A DNA stretch of 64,000 bases from Paraburkholderia acidipaludis NBRC 101816 (GTDB taxonomy: Bacteria > Pseudomonadota > Gammaproteobacteria > Burkholderiales > Burkholderiaceae): the NCBI RefSeq assembly GCF_000684975.1, contig NZ_BAXZ01000025.1:47270-111269 (forward strand). The letters are read 5' to 3'. Positions 45,041 through 53,252 of the stretch are shown here, piece by piece (position 1 is the stretch's first letter; each line of letters begins with the position of its first letter). The notes beneath the pieces are model-generated. The model was not told the DNA's origin. It saw only the letters and a list, made by a program, of their open reading frames with translations, and did no database searches. A program made the position numbers and the translations under genes.

Positions 45041-45865
45041 TCAGCGCCCCGGCTTGAAAAGCGCATTGAGCTCGGCGCCGGCCGCCGCGCCTTCGAAGCC
45101 GTCGAAGCGCCCCTCGGCGAGCGCTTGCGCGGCGCGCGTGAAGCCGCCCCACGCCGCGCGGGCGAGCGCGCCCCCCACGCTCACGCGCCGCACGCCCATC
45201 GCGGCGAGATCCTGCAGCGTGAAGGGCGAAACGCCGCCCACGAGCACGTTGACGGGTTTCGGCGCAACGGCGGCCACCACGGCTTCGATCTGTTCGCGGG
45301 TCTTGATGCCCGGCGCGTAGAGACAGTCGGCGCCGGCCTGTGCGTAAGCGGTGAGCCGGCGGATCGTTTCGTCGAGATCGGACAGACCCACGAGAAAATT
45401 CTCCGCCCGGCCGACGAGCAGCGTGTCGCCGCCCTGGGCGTCGATGGCGCGGCGCGCGGCCGCGATCCGCTCTACGGCCGCGTCGAGCGCAAAGAGCGGC
45501 GCCGCCGTGTCGCCGGTCGAGTCCTCGATGGAGAGACCCGCTACGCCAGCCTGCACCGCGAGGCTCACGCTTTCGGCCACGCCCGCGGGATCCTTGCCGA
45601 AGCCGCTTTCGAAGTCGGCGTTCACGGGCAGGTCCGTCGCATCCACGATCGCGCGCAGATGGGCGAGCACGGCCTCGCGGCTGACGGTGTTGTCGGCGTG
45701 GCCCGTGGACCACGCGAAGCCGGAACTGGTGGTGGCGAGCGCCTTGAAGCCGAGGCTCTGCAAATAGCGGGCGCTGCCGGCATCCCAAGGATTGGGCAGC
45801 ATGAAACAGCCGGATTCATGCAGGGCGCGAAAGGCGGCACGTTTTTCTGCGGCGGTGCGGGGCAT
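45041..45865 (-). CDS. Isocitrate lyase / PEP-mutase family enzyme
   Basis: A 274-aa cytoplasmic TIM-barrel enzyme. Seen: LPNPWDAGSARYLQSLGF, ATTSSGFAWSTG, NADFESGFG, GLSIEDSTGD (metal-binding Glu/Asp region), LLVGRAENFL and DCLYAPGIK. The lyase loop motif KKCGH is absent, so it is not methylisocitrate lyase; oxaloacetate decarboxylase, PEP phosphonomutase-like or 2,3-dimethylmalate-lyase-like activity is possible. A strong AAGGAG precedes the ATG at 45865. No phosphonate genes are near. Confidence 0.85.
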   Translation of the reverse strand: MPRTAAEKRAAFRALHESGCFMLPNPWDAGSARYLQSLGFKALATTSSGFAWSTGHADNTVSREAVLAHLRAIVDATDLPVNADFESGFGKDPAGVAESVSLAVQAGVAGLSIEDSTGDTAAPLFALDAAVERIAAARRAIDAQGGDTLLVGRAENFLVGLSDLDETIRRLTAYAQAGADCLYAPGIKTREQIEAVVAAVAPKPVNVLVGGVSPFTLQDLAAMGVRRVSVGGALARAAWGGFTRAAQALAEGRFDGFEGAAAGAELNALFKPGR

Positions 45866-45987
45866 GGAACGTCTCCTTTTCAGGGTAGGGAGGTCGCAAC
45901 GATAGGCGTGAAGGTAAACGTAAAGTACCTTGGCACGAGATTACCCAGACTAATGACGTGTATACGGGAAAAGCACGGAAAAACCTT

Positions 45988-46015
45988 TAAAGGGCAGTGC
46001 AGCATGCGCCGTTAG
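45988..46015 (+). promoter_or_regulatory. Possible sigma-28 (FliA) promoter of the chemoreceptor gene
   Basis: TAAAG at 45988-45992 and GCCGTTAG at 46008-46015, separated by 16 bases (counted after TAAA), resemble the TAAA-N15-GCCGATAA consensus with one extra spacer base and two changes. It would start transcription near 46022, which fits the ATG at 46050 but not the TTG at 46020. Confidence 0.4.
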
Positions 46016-46049
46016 CTGATTGGAAAACGACGCCTCCATTCAGGACATC

Positions 46050-47603
46050 ATGCTGAGAAAACTGACTGTATTGCAAAAACTGCTGACCACCTTCGGTGCC
46101 GTGGCCGTTATCGGTGCCGCCTGCGGGGGCGTGGGCATCGCCACGCTGTCACGCATGTACGGTCTCACGCGCGACGTTGCGCAAAACCACGTGCAGGGCA
46201 TTTACCTGCTCAGCGAAATCGCGCGCAACAAGCTGTCCACCGACCTCGACGCGGCCAACCTCGGTTATGCGCACTCGGACGCCGACAAGCAGGGCCTCAT
46301 CGAAGACATCCGCGTGAAGCTGGGCGCCATGGAGCAGTCGATGCACGAGTATGGCGAACTCGCGGGGCAAACGGAGGAAGGGCAGACGCTCTTCGCCGAC
46401 CTGCAGCGCACCAACGACGTCTGGGAGCCTATCGTCAGGCAGGAGGCCGGCTTCTCGCCGCTGCAGCCGCAATATGCCGACCACGACTTGCTCGTGCGCG
46501 ACGCGATTGCGGCAAGCGACAAGATGAAGACGGCCATTGCGGCACTCGCGGCGTACCGCAAGAAGCGCGCGGACGAAGCGGCCGCGAACGCCGCCAGCCT
46601 GTACGCGAGCATGGGCATCCTGCTGTCTACGCTCGTCGTGGCAGGTTTTATCGCCAGCATGGCGTTCGGCGTGTTCATCGCGCGCCAGCTTCAGCGGCAA
46701 CTGGGCGGCGAGCCGGTGCAGGCCCGGGACGTCGCGCGCGCCATCGCCGACGGCAATCTCGCCTCGCCGGTGCCGCTGCGCGACAAGGACACGACGAGCC
46801 TGATGGCCGCGCTCGCCTCGATGCAGGATCGCCTGCGCGAAATCATCGGCACGATCCAGGTGTCGAGCGATTCGATCGTGACGGCTTCGGGCGAAATCGC
46901 CCGCGGCAACCTCGATCTCTCGCAGCGCACCGAAGAGCAGGCCGCTTCGCTCGAAGAGACGGCGGCGAGCATGGACGAGCTCACCTCCACGGTCAGCGCG
47001 AACAGCGCCTTCGCCGCCGACGCGCTGCGGCTTGCCGAACATTCGTCGCAGGCCGCCACGGACAGCGGAACGGCCATGCAGGAGCTCTCGGGCAGCATGG
47101 GGTCGCTCGTGAGCCACGCGAGCAAGATTACCGAGATCATCGCGACCATCGACGGCATCGCTTTCCAAACCAATATCCTCGCGCTGAATGCCGCCGTCGA
47201 GGCGGCGCGCGCGGGCGAACAGGGCAAGGGTTTCTCGGTCGTGGCCAGCGAAGTGCGCAGTCTCGCGCAGAAGAGCGCGGTGGCGGCCAAGGAGATCAAG
47301 CAGTTGATCGACACGACCACGAACGACATCCGCAACGGCTCGCAGGTGACCGAGCGCACCGCCGAATCGATGACCGCCGTGAAGAGCGCCGTCGAGCGCG
47401 TGGCCGCGCTGATGCGCGATGTGACCTCGGCGTCGGACCATCAAAGCACGGGTATCGCGCAGATCAACCAGGCGATGCGGCAGATGGATTCGGTTACGCA
47501 GCAGAACGCGGCGCTCGTCGAGCAGGCCGCCGCCGCGGCGCAGAGCATGAGCGAGCAGGCCGGCTCGCTCAGGCGGAGCGTTTCGGCGTTCCGGCTGCAC
47601 TGA
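46050..47603 (+). CDS. Methyl-accepting chemotaxis protein, four-helix-bundle sensor
   Basis: Chemoreceptor of 517 aa. First helix about 8-34 (LLTTFGAVAVIGAACGGVGIA), a periplasmic four-helix-bundle domain (~35-175), second helix ~185-212, HAMP ~213-265, and signalling domain with IDGIAFQTNILALNAAVEAA at the tip. It ends SVSAFRLH without the CheR/CheB-binding pentapeptide seen in the first receptor of the window. Start: ATG at 46050 with AGGAC before it, preferred over TTG 46020. It is monocistronic, ending convergent with the cytochrome b gene. Ligand unknown. Confidence 0.93.
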   Translation: MLRKLTVLQKLLTTFGAVAVIGAACGGVGIATLSRMYGLTRDVAQNHVQGIYLLSEIARNKLSTDLDAANLGYAHSDADKQGLIEDIRVKLGAMEQSMHEYGELAGQTEEGQTLFADLQRTNDVWEPIVRQEAGFSPLQPQYADHDLLVRDAIAASDKMKTAIAALAAYRKKRADEAAANAASLYASMGILLSTLVVAGFIASMAFGVFIARQLQRQLGGEPVQARDVARAIADGNLASPVPLRDKDTTSLMAALASMQDRLREIIGTIQVSSDSIVTASGEIARGNLDLSQRTEEQAASLEETAASMDELTSTVSANSAFAADALRLAEHSSQAATDSGTAMQELSGSMGSLVSHASKITEIIATIDGIAFQTNILALNAAVEAARAGEQGKGFSVVASEVRSLAQKSAVAAKEIKQLIDTTTNDIRNGSQVTERTAESMTAVKSAVERVAALMRDVTSASDHQSTGIAQINQAMRQMDSVTQQNAALVEQAAAAAQSMSEQAGSLRRSVSAFRLH

Positions 47604-47627
47604 GGGTCTAACGCTCAGGGCGGCCGT

Positions 47628-48308
47628 TCAGAGATAAGCGGCGAGCAGGGCGACGATCGTCGCGGCGAGCGCCATCAGCAGCGCCGCGAGCCAGAGGGAG
47701 GCGCGCGCGGGTGCGCGTATCGCGGCGGGCAGGCGTTTCTTGCCCGTGAGCATGGGGCCGAGCAGGTTATGGCCCTTCGCAAGCGCGTAGACGGCGATTG
47801 CGCAGACATGCAGCACCACGGCCGCCAGCAGCACGTCCCAGCCCCAGGCATGCAGCTTCGCAATGGCGTTCGCTATCGCGGCTGGGACAAGCTCGCTCAG
47901 CGGCCCTTCGTCGGCAATGTCGTTGTTGTCGTAGAGGCCGCTCAGCGTTTCGGCCAGGAGCAGCACGAGCAGGAGCACGACCATCCAGCCGCCCGCCGGA
48001 TTGTGACCGACCTGATGGTCGGGTTCGCGCCGCAGCAGGTGCCTCAGGTGGCGCCAGGCCGCGGCCGGCGACGCCACGAAGCTGCGAAAGCGCGCGGTCT
48101 CGCCGCCCGCCACGCCCCACATCAGCCGGAACAGCACGAGCACGAGCAGCGCTTCGCCGAGCCGCACGTGCCACGCCATCCAGTTCAGGCACTGCGTTGC
48201 CCAGCAGGCCGCCACGAGCGCGACGGCGAGCCAGTGGAAGAGCCGGGTGGGAAAGTCCCAGACGCGCACCGAGCGTGCGCCGGCGGCTTCGGGGAGTCCG
48301 GATTCCAT
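47628..48308 (-). CDS. Cytochrome b561-type membrane protein
   Basis: A 226-aa inner-membrane di-heme protein with four core helices and a final one. Candidate heme ligands: His in RLFHWLAVA, WHVRLGE, KLHAWGWD and VVLHVCA, paired across helices. It has the Ni/Fe-hydrogenase b-type or b561 layout, passing electrons from the quinone pool to an unidentified partner. ATG at 48308 chosen as the first Met of the hydrophobic protein. It lies 22 bases downstream of the DsbA-like gene in the same direction. Confidence 0.83.
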   Translation of the reverse strand: MESGLPEAAGARSVRVWDFPTRLFHWLAVALVAACWATQCLNWMAWHVRLGEALLVLVLFRLMWGVAGGETARFRSFVASPAAAWRHLRHLLRREPDHQVGHNPAGGWMVVLLLVLLLAETLSGLYDNNDIADEGPLSELVPAAIANAIAKLHAWGWDVLLAAVVLHVCAIAVYALAKGHNLLGPMLTGKKRLPAAIRAPARASLWLAALLMALAATIVALLAAYL

Positions 48309-48330
48309 GGGCTTGCGCGGCAAAGGGGGA

Positions 48331-48972
48331 TCAGGTCTTCGAGAGAATCTGTCCGATGGCTTGCTCGAAGGCTTCCACCGGCTGGCCGCCGGAGAGCAGA
48401 TAGCGGTCGTTGAAGATGATCGACGGCACCGAATGAATGCCCATCTCCTGATACTGCTGCTCCTCGGCGCGAACCTCGTCGGCGTAGGCGCCGCTTTGCA
48501 GCACTTCGCGTGCCTGCGCGGCATCGAGCCCCGCCGATTGCGCGGCTTCGACCAGTACGTCGTGATTGCCCGTGTCCTTGCCCTCGCCGTGGTAGGCGCG
48601 CAAAAGCGCGAGCTTCAGCGGCACCTGTTTGCCTTCGAGGCCCGCCCAGTGCAGCAGGCGATGGGCGTCGAAGGTGTTGTACACATGCTCGCGCGTGCCG
48701 AATGCGAAGCCGACCTCGGCGCCGCGCTCGCGGATCATGGCCTGGGTTTCGGCAATCTGCGCCGGCGTGCGGCCGTATTTCTTGCCGAGATAGTCGACGA
48801 TCGACTCCCCGGCCGGCCCCATCTGCGGATTCAGCTCGAACGGATGCAGGACGATCTGCGCGTCGACCTTGTCGCCGAGGCGCTCCAGGGCACGCTGCAG
48901 CGAGGCGAGGCCGATCGCGCACCAGGGGCAGGCGACATCCGAAACAAAATCGATCTTGAGTGGCTGTGTCAT
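48331..48972 (-). CDS. DsbA-family oxidoreductase, FrnE-like
   Basis: A 213-aa thioredoxin-fold protein without a signal peptide, so cytoplasmic. The active site is CPWC (VACPWCAIG) near residue 15, the FrnE type. The cis-Pro loop is HSVPSIIFND. An all-helical insert lies between. FrnE proteins act in disulfide exchange or isomerisation under oxidative stress; an earlier assignment is 2-hydroxychromene-2-carboxylate-isomerase-like. AAGGAA precedes the ATG at 48972. Likely co-transcribed with the downstream cytochrome b gene. Confidence 0.9.
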   Translation of the reverse strand: MTQPLKIDFVSDVACPWCAIGLASLQRALERLGDKVDAQIVLHPFELNPQMGPAGESIVDYLGKKYGRTPAQIAETQAMIRERGAEVGFAFGTREHVYNTFDAHRLLHWAGLEGKQVPLKLALLRAYHGEGKDTGNHDVLVEAAQSAGLDAAQAREVLQSGAYADEVRAEEQQYQEMGIHSVPSIIFNDRYLLSGGQPVEAFEQAIGQILSKT

Positions 48973-49073
48973 GGCATTCCTTGTCAATGGCCGGCTGCTC
49001 ACGCCCTTGGGGCCGCGCAGCCGCTGCGCACAGGGTAGCCTGGAACGTCGATCGCTGCAGAGGGCGCCACGAC

Positions 49074-49766
49074 TCATGTTTCGCACGGCGCGTCGTCCCG
49101 CGCACGGTCGACATCGGGGCTGCGGTACGCGGATTCGGGAATGTCCGCGAGCCGCGACGCGTGAACCTGGCCCGACGAAAGACCGTAGAACTTCTGGAAG
49201 CTCATGATGAGCGGATTCCACCGGTCCGGGTCGATGCGGTTGGGCTGGCCGTCCATCAGCAGATCGGGACGCACATGCACGCGCGTCACGCGCAGTTCGA
49301 CCACTTCGATCTGACCGCGCAGCGCGGGGGTATCGTCGGCGAGACCGTGGCGCGCGGTCACCGCGGCTTCCAGATGGATCGGGCATTCCTGCGCACGCGG
49401 CGCGGCCACCGTCTGCGAATCGAGCGGCGTGAGGCCCGCGCGCGCGAACTTGTCGGGCTCGAAGGCATAGCCGCGCGCGAGCTTGCGCGGCGGCACGGGA
49501 TTCGAGCCGGTGGTGCGCGCGATGCGGTCCACGGCGGCCGCTTCGGCGGCCGACGGCAGGTTCAGCGTGCACTCGCCGGTGCGCCGCAGGTTCGCGGTCG
49601 TTTTCGAACTCGCGCTGATGCCGATCACGCAACGCCAGCCGAGCCAGAACGCCGACGAGATGGGGGCGAGGTTCGCGGTTCCATCCTCGTTGGACGTGCC
49701 GACCAGCACGACCGGCGTGCCGAAATAGAGGATTGCCGGTTCGCTCAGGACATGGGAAGAGGACAT
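49074..49766 (-). CDS. Flavin reductase-like / FMN-binding split-barrel protein
   Basis: A 230-aa protein of the flavin-reductase-like family (NTA monooxygenase component B type). FMN-binding barrel strands are visible in TPVVLVGTSNEDGTANLAPIS and KTTANLRRTGECTLNLPS. The function may be supplying FMNH2 to an oxygenase or an unrelated redox role; no oxygenase gene lies nearby. ATG at 49766 lacks a strong ribosome site. It is divergent from the H-NS-like gene. Confidence 0.83.
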   Translation of the reverse strand: MSSSHVLSEPAILYFGTPVVLVGTSNEDGTANLAPISSAFWLGWRCVIGISASSKTTANLRRTGECTLNLPSAAEAAAVDRIARTTGSNPVPPRKLARGYAFEPDKFARAGLTPLDSQTVAAPRAQECPIHLEAAVTARHGLADDTPALRGQIEVVELRVTRVHVRPDLLMDGQPNRIDPDRWNPLIMSFQKFYGLSSGQVHASRLADIPESAYRSPDVDRARDDAPCET

Positions 49767-49860
49767 GCTCGGATCTCACGGTGAGTTGACATGAGACCAG
49801 TGTCGGCTTGCAGGCTCGACGGCGCACTCCAGTTCTTGCTCTCTCGTCCCCTGTCGTTGG

Positions 49861-49896
49861 GTCGCTTGTTGGACCGCTTGTTGGGCCGCTTTATCG
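49861..49896. repeat. 12-bp tandem repeat, about three imperfect copies
   Basis: GTCGCTTGTTGG, ACCGCTTGTTGG and GCCGCTTTATCG follow each other directly, in the 223-base region between the flavin reductase and H-NS-like genes. A partial fourth copy (GTCGTTGG) precedes them. It is upstream of the H-NS-like start by about 95 bases. Confidence 0.5.
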
Positions 49897-49989
49897 AACT
49901 TCGCGCGCGCGGGGCTGCTGCGGTCTACTGCTAATGCGGAATGGGCGGATAGAATACGAGGCCTGTTGTTCCTGTTTCACGATAGTCCC

Positions 49990-50268
49990 ATGTCCACGTA
50001 TCTCGAACTGATCGCCCGCAAGCGGGAACTCGACGCCCAGATTGAAGCAGCCCGCGCACAAGCCGCCGCCGAGGCGCTTGCCGCGGCGCGCGCCGCGATT
50101 GCCGAATTCGGCTTCACGCCCGAAGATCTCTTCGGCAAGGCGGCGAAAGCCGCGAAAGCGGTGAAGAAACGCGCCGGCAAGGAGGCTCGCAAGCCGCACG
50201 GCGGCAACGACGCAGACAGCGGGACGCTCGATCTGTTCGCACCGGGCATCCTGAACGAAGCCGGTTAG
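49990..50268 (+). CDS. H-NS-family protein lacking the usual DNA-binding tail
   Basis: A 92-aa protein. The N-terminus (STYLELIARKRELDAQIEAARAQA) and EFGFTPEDLFG match the oligomerisation and linker part of Burkholderia H-NS/BpH3 proteins, with a coiled coil over ~5-38. The C-terminus expected to carry the TWSGRGRAPxW-type DNA-binding motif is absent; instead there is a basic stretch (KAAKAVKKRAGKEARKPHG) and an acidic end LDLFAPGILNEAG. No frameshift restores the motif. It may act as a modifier of full-length H-NS by mixed oligomers, or bind DNA through the basic stretch. ATG at 49990. Confidence 0.8.
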   Translation: MSTYLELIARKRELDAQIEAARAQAAAEALAAARAAIAEFGFTPEDLFGKAAKAAKAVKKRAGKEARKPHGGNDADSGTLDLFAPGILNEAG

Positions 50269-50297
50269 GGCGTGCCTGACGAGGCGATCTCAGGCCG

Positions 50298-50582
50298 TCA
50301 CGTCTCGTGCTTGTCGTCGCTGTCGTCTTTGTGGAACACGCGCTTCGTCGCGCGCTTGGTGGCGTCATAGCCCTCGCGCGACGCGTGGGCGATGCCGTGG
50401 CCAATCGACCTCGCGGCGTTCGCCGTAGCATGGCCGAAGTTGCGCGCGGCATGCCCGGTCGCCGTGGCGGCCGACTTGGCGTCGTGCTTGATGTCCTCTT
50501 TCGCTTCGTGGATGTCGGCATGGGCCGCGGCGCTGAACATGCCGAGCAGCAGCGCGATCACAATGAATCGATGAGTTTTCAC
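50298..50582 (-). CDS. Small exported Ala/His-rich protein at the end of the APE-like operon
   Basis: A 94-aa protein. The GTG at 50582 is the start: AAGGAG lies 7 bases before it, no in-frame ATG is near, and it gives a clean signal peptide (VKTHRFIVIALLLGMFSAAAHA). The mature chain is a basic amphipathic helix with about 11-residue periodicity (FGHATANAARS, IGHGIAHASRE, GYDATKRATKR), LEA- or apolipoprotein-like. It overlaps the dehydratase stop by 4 bases (GTGA), so it is tied to the pathway, perhaps as a periplasmic lipid- or membrane-binding factor. No family recognised. Confidence 0.8.
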   Translation of the reverse strand: MKTHRFIVIALLLGMFSAAAHADIHEAKEDIKHDAKSAATATGHAARNFGHATANAARSIGHGIAHASREGYDATKRATKRVFHKDDSDDKHET

Positions 50583-51133
50583 GTCGAATCTCCTTTCGGG
50601 GTTGAGTTGGCCGCGCGTGCCTGCGCGGCGGACGCGTCCAGCATCACGGCAGCGCGGCCGGACAGCAGCAGCGCTTCGCCGCAGCGAACCGTAAAGCCGT
50701 AGAGAATGGTGTTGCCGTCGCCGCTCAGGCGTTCGGCCTCCACCGTGAGGGGCGCCGCGAAGGTGTCGAGACGCGCAACATGCGCTTCGACCCCGCGCAC
50801 GCTCGCGAGATAGCCCACACGCGGACGCGGCGGTGCGGCGTCGTCCGTTGCTGCGTTTGCGCCAGTGGCGAGCGCGCCATGCACGGCCATCGCCTGCGCC
50901 GCGTATTCGATGCCGCAGACCGAGGCGAGTCGTCCGTGCGAGCGCAGCGGGTTGTGCGTATCGCGGTGGCTGGTCGCGGTGCAGCGGATGCGGCTTTCGT
51001 CCCAGGCGTCGACGCTGTCGAGCAGGCACATCGCGCCGGCGTGCGGAATGTGCGCCGCGATCCAGTTGCGGTCGAGCGGTGCGGCGAGGGGCGACGCGGC
51101 AGGCGGAGCGGCTCGAAAGATCTCTTGCGTCAT
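50579..51133 (-). CDS. Hotdog-fold 3-hydroxyacyl-ACP dehydratase, APE type (ApeP-like)
   Basis: A 184-aa protein, probable dehydratase that makes each double bond of the growing polyene. Seen: WIAAHIPHAGAMCLLDSVDAWD, with the His of PHAGAM as likely catalytic base, RSHGRLASVCGIEYAAQAMAVHGAL, and a C-terminal strand LYGFTVRCGEALLLSGRAAV. In characterised ape loci two dehydratases (ApeI and ApeP) work together; the other is fused to the AMP-ligase here. Overlaps by 4 bases with the chain-length factor upstream and the small exported protein downstream. Confidence 0.82.
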   Translation of the reverse strand: MTQEIFRAAPPAASPLAAPLDRNWIAAHIPHAGAMCLLDSVDAWDESRIRCTATSHRDTHNPLRSHGRLASVCGIEYAAQAMAVHGALATGANAATDDAAPPRPRVGYLASVRGVEAHVARLDTFAAPLTVEAERLSGDGNTILYGFTVRCGEALLLSGRAAVMLDASAAQARAANSTPKGDST

Positions 51134-51969
51134 CGCACGTGCTCCGATGCAGCGTCCGGGAGGGTCACGTCGATCCGCACGCGCATCTCGGGCAGATAGT
51201 CGAGCACCACGCTCGAAGCGCGGCGCGCTGCGACGGCTTCGAGCAGCGGCAGGACGCGCGCCGCCGGATTGGACGCGCGCAGGGCCTCCAGGTCGGGCGA
51301 GGCGAGTGTCGTCGCCGGCGCGCCGGTGAGCGTCAGGGTGACGTGCGCGAGCGCGCGTTGCATGGCGACGTCGTGCGCCGTGGAGGCAAGCGGTGCAAGC
51401 ACGAGCGCCACGCCGAAGGCATCCGCGATCGGGCGCACCGCGTGCAGCGGCTCGGGGTACTCGGCGTCGTATGCGACCAGCAAGGTCGGCACGCCGTCCA
51501 CCGCGACCTGGCAAAGGCTCTCGATAAGGCCCGCCGCGAAGCTGGCGTCATAGGCGCAGAGCACGTTCGAAGCGGCCCGCGAGCGCGCGGCAATGCTCCA
51601 GTAGCCGGCCGCGGCGTTGTGCACGGAGTTATGAAAGCGCGTGGGCGAGAGCTGGCGGTCGTCGCCGGCCAGCGTTTCGCAGATCGCGTGGCAATTCTGT
51701 CCGTCGCCGCCCGATGCGGCGAAGACGGCGGCCAGTGTCGTGCCGTCGCGTCCGCTGGCGGCCACGGCCTCGTGGCCCACGGCCAGTGCGGTCTTCACGA
51801 TCGGGCCGGTGCGGCGTCGCTCGGCGGACGGCAGGCCCGCGGGCGGTGGCAGCGCGGTGCGTGCGCTCGCGTAAGGGCTGCGGCCCGCCAGTACCTCGGC
51901 GGCTTGCGGCCAATCGGCAAAGCCAGGCCCGATGAGGCCGATGCTTTCGATACAGGCGTTCAGTTTCAT
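51130..51969 (-). CDS. Chain-length factor (ketosynthase-like without active Cys; ApeC-like)
   Basis: A 279-aa ketosynthase-fold protein of the short Ketoacyl-synt_2 type. FHNSVHNAAAGYWSIA and CAYDASFAAGLIESL are typical. The nucleophile Cys and the two His of true ketosynthases are not in place, so it should act as the partner that sets chain length. In the Xenorhabdus APE system, a KS and such a factor form a heterodimer. It overlaps by 4 bases with the ketosynthase upstream and the dehydratase downstream, matching that pairing. Confidence 0.85.
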   Translation of the reverse strand: MKLNACIESIGLIGPGFADWPQAAEVLAGRSPYASARTALPPPAGLPSAERRRTGPIVKTALAVGHEAVAASGRDGTTLAAVFAASGGDGQNCHAICETLAGDDRQLSPTRFHNSVHNAAAGYWSIAARSRAASNVLCAYDASFAAGLIESLCQVAVDGVPTLLVAYDAEYPEPLHAVRPIADAFGVALVLAPLASTAHDVAMQRALAHVTLTLTGAPATTLASPDLEALRASNPAARVLPLLEAVAARRASSVVLDYLPEMRVRIDVTLPDAASEHVR

Positions 51970-53252
51970 GATCGATGCTCGCGCAGCGCATGGGACGCGC
52001 GGCCAAAAATCAGGCTGCAGTTCGTCCCGCCGAAGCCGAACGAATTGCTGAGGACCGTGTGCAGGTCGGCGTCGCGGTTTTGCAGAATGTAGTCGAGGCC
52101 GAGCGCCGCGTCCGGTTGCGTGGTGTTCACGCCTGCGGGCATGAAGCGGTGGCGCAGCGCGAGCGCCGCGATCACGGCCTCCAGTGCGCCGGCCGCGCCC
52201 AGCGTATGGCCCGTCGCTCCCTTGCTCGAACTGCATGGCGTGCCTTCGAACAGCGCGGTGATCGCGCGGCTTTCCGCAGCGTCGTTGCTCGGTGTGGCCG
52301 TGCCGTGCAGGTTGATATAGCCGATTTCGCGCGGCGTGAGGCCTGCCATTGCGAGCGCCTGCTCGATCGCCGTTCGCGCGCCCAGTCCTTCCGGATGCGG
52401 CGCCGACATATGGTGTGCGTCGCTCGACTCGCCCACGCCGAGCAGCAGGATCGCCTCGTCGTCGAGCGTGCCGCGCGACCCGGGCAAACGTTCGAGAAGC
52501 GCGAATGCTGCCGCTTCGCCAATCGAGATACCGTCGCGCGCCACGTCGAACGGCCGGCAGGGCTGGCGCGACAGCAATTCGAGCGAATTGAAGCCATAGA
52601 GCGTGGTGAGGCACAGAGAATCGACGCCGCCCACCACGGCGGCGTCGATAAGTCCCGCCTCGATCATGCGCCGCGCCGACCCGAACACCTTCGCACCCGA
52701 AGAGCAGGCCGAGGAAATCGCCGTTGCGGGGCCGCGCAGCGCGAAGTACGCGCGCACGAAAGCCGCGACCGAATAGGAATTGTGTGTCTGCGCGTAACGA
52801 AAGCCCGGGGGCAGCGCACCGCTTTCCGGCGCGCGCTGCCGGTAGGCCGCTTCCGTTTCGAGAATTCCGCTCGTGCTCGTACCGACGAAGACGCCCACGC
52901 GTTCGGCCCCGTAGCGGGCGACGGCTGCTTCGACGTGCGCGGCGAAGCCGTCCTGCATCAGCCCGATCTGCGCGAGGCGATTATTGCGGCAGTTGTAGTC
53001 GGCGAGGTCGGCGCGCAGCGCTTCAGCGTCGACGCCTTCCGCCTCGCCGGTCCAGGTGTCGAGCGCCGCGCGCTCGAAACGGCATGGCGCGAGGCCGCTC
53101 TTCTGGCCGCGCAGCGCGTCGAGTGTCGCGTCGAGCCCGCGTCCTATGCAACTGGCGGCGGTGAAGTGCGAGAGCAGGAGAGGTTTCACGAAGGTCGTAT
53201 CCGGTGAGGGCCGCGCTGGCGGTGAAGCAGATGCCGGCGCGTCGATAGACAT
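51966..53252 (-). CDS. Beta-ketoacyl-ACP synthase of the APE-like pathway (ApeO-like)
   Basis: A 428-aa condensing enzyme, FabF fold, elongating the ACP-bound chain with malonyl-ACP. Catalytic triad: Cys183 (SSACSSG), His316 (NLHGTAT), His349 (GATGHTLGAAG). GFGGTNC near the C-terminus closes the fold. It is the only true ketosynthase in the window, where canonical ape loci have two. ATG at 53252 shares one base with the deacetylase stop (TGATG). The upstream TTG at 53255 is unnecessary. Confidence 0.9.
   Translation of the reverse strand: MSIDAPASASPPARPSPDTTFVKPLLLSHFTAASCIGRGLDATLDALRGQKSGLAPCRFERAALDTWTGEAEGVDAEALRADLADYNCRNNRLAQIGLMQDGFAAHVEAAVARYGAERVGVFVGTSTSGILETEAAYRQRAPESGALPPGFRYAQTHNSYSVAAFVRAYFALRGPATAISSACSSGAKVFGSARRMIEAGLIDAAVVGGVDSLCLTTLYGFNSLELLSRQPCRPFDVARDGISIGEAAAFALLERLPGSRGTLDDEAILLLGVGESSDAHHMSAPHPEGLGARTAIEQALAMAGLTPREIGYINLHGTATPSNDAAESRAITALFEGTPCSSSKGATGHTLGAAGALEAVIAALALRHRFMPAGVNTTQPDAALGLDYILQNRDADLHTVLSNSFGFGGTNCSLIFGRASHALREHRS

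Noticed and set aside
46020..46049. TTG start for the second chemoreceptor
   Set aside because: It adds 10 non-membrane residues, has no ribosome site and would lie upstream of the predicted transcription start.
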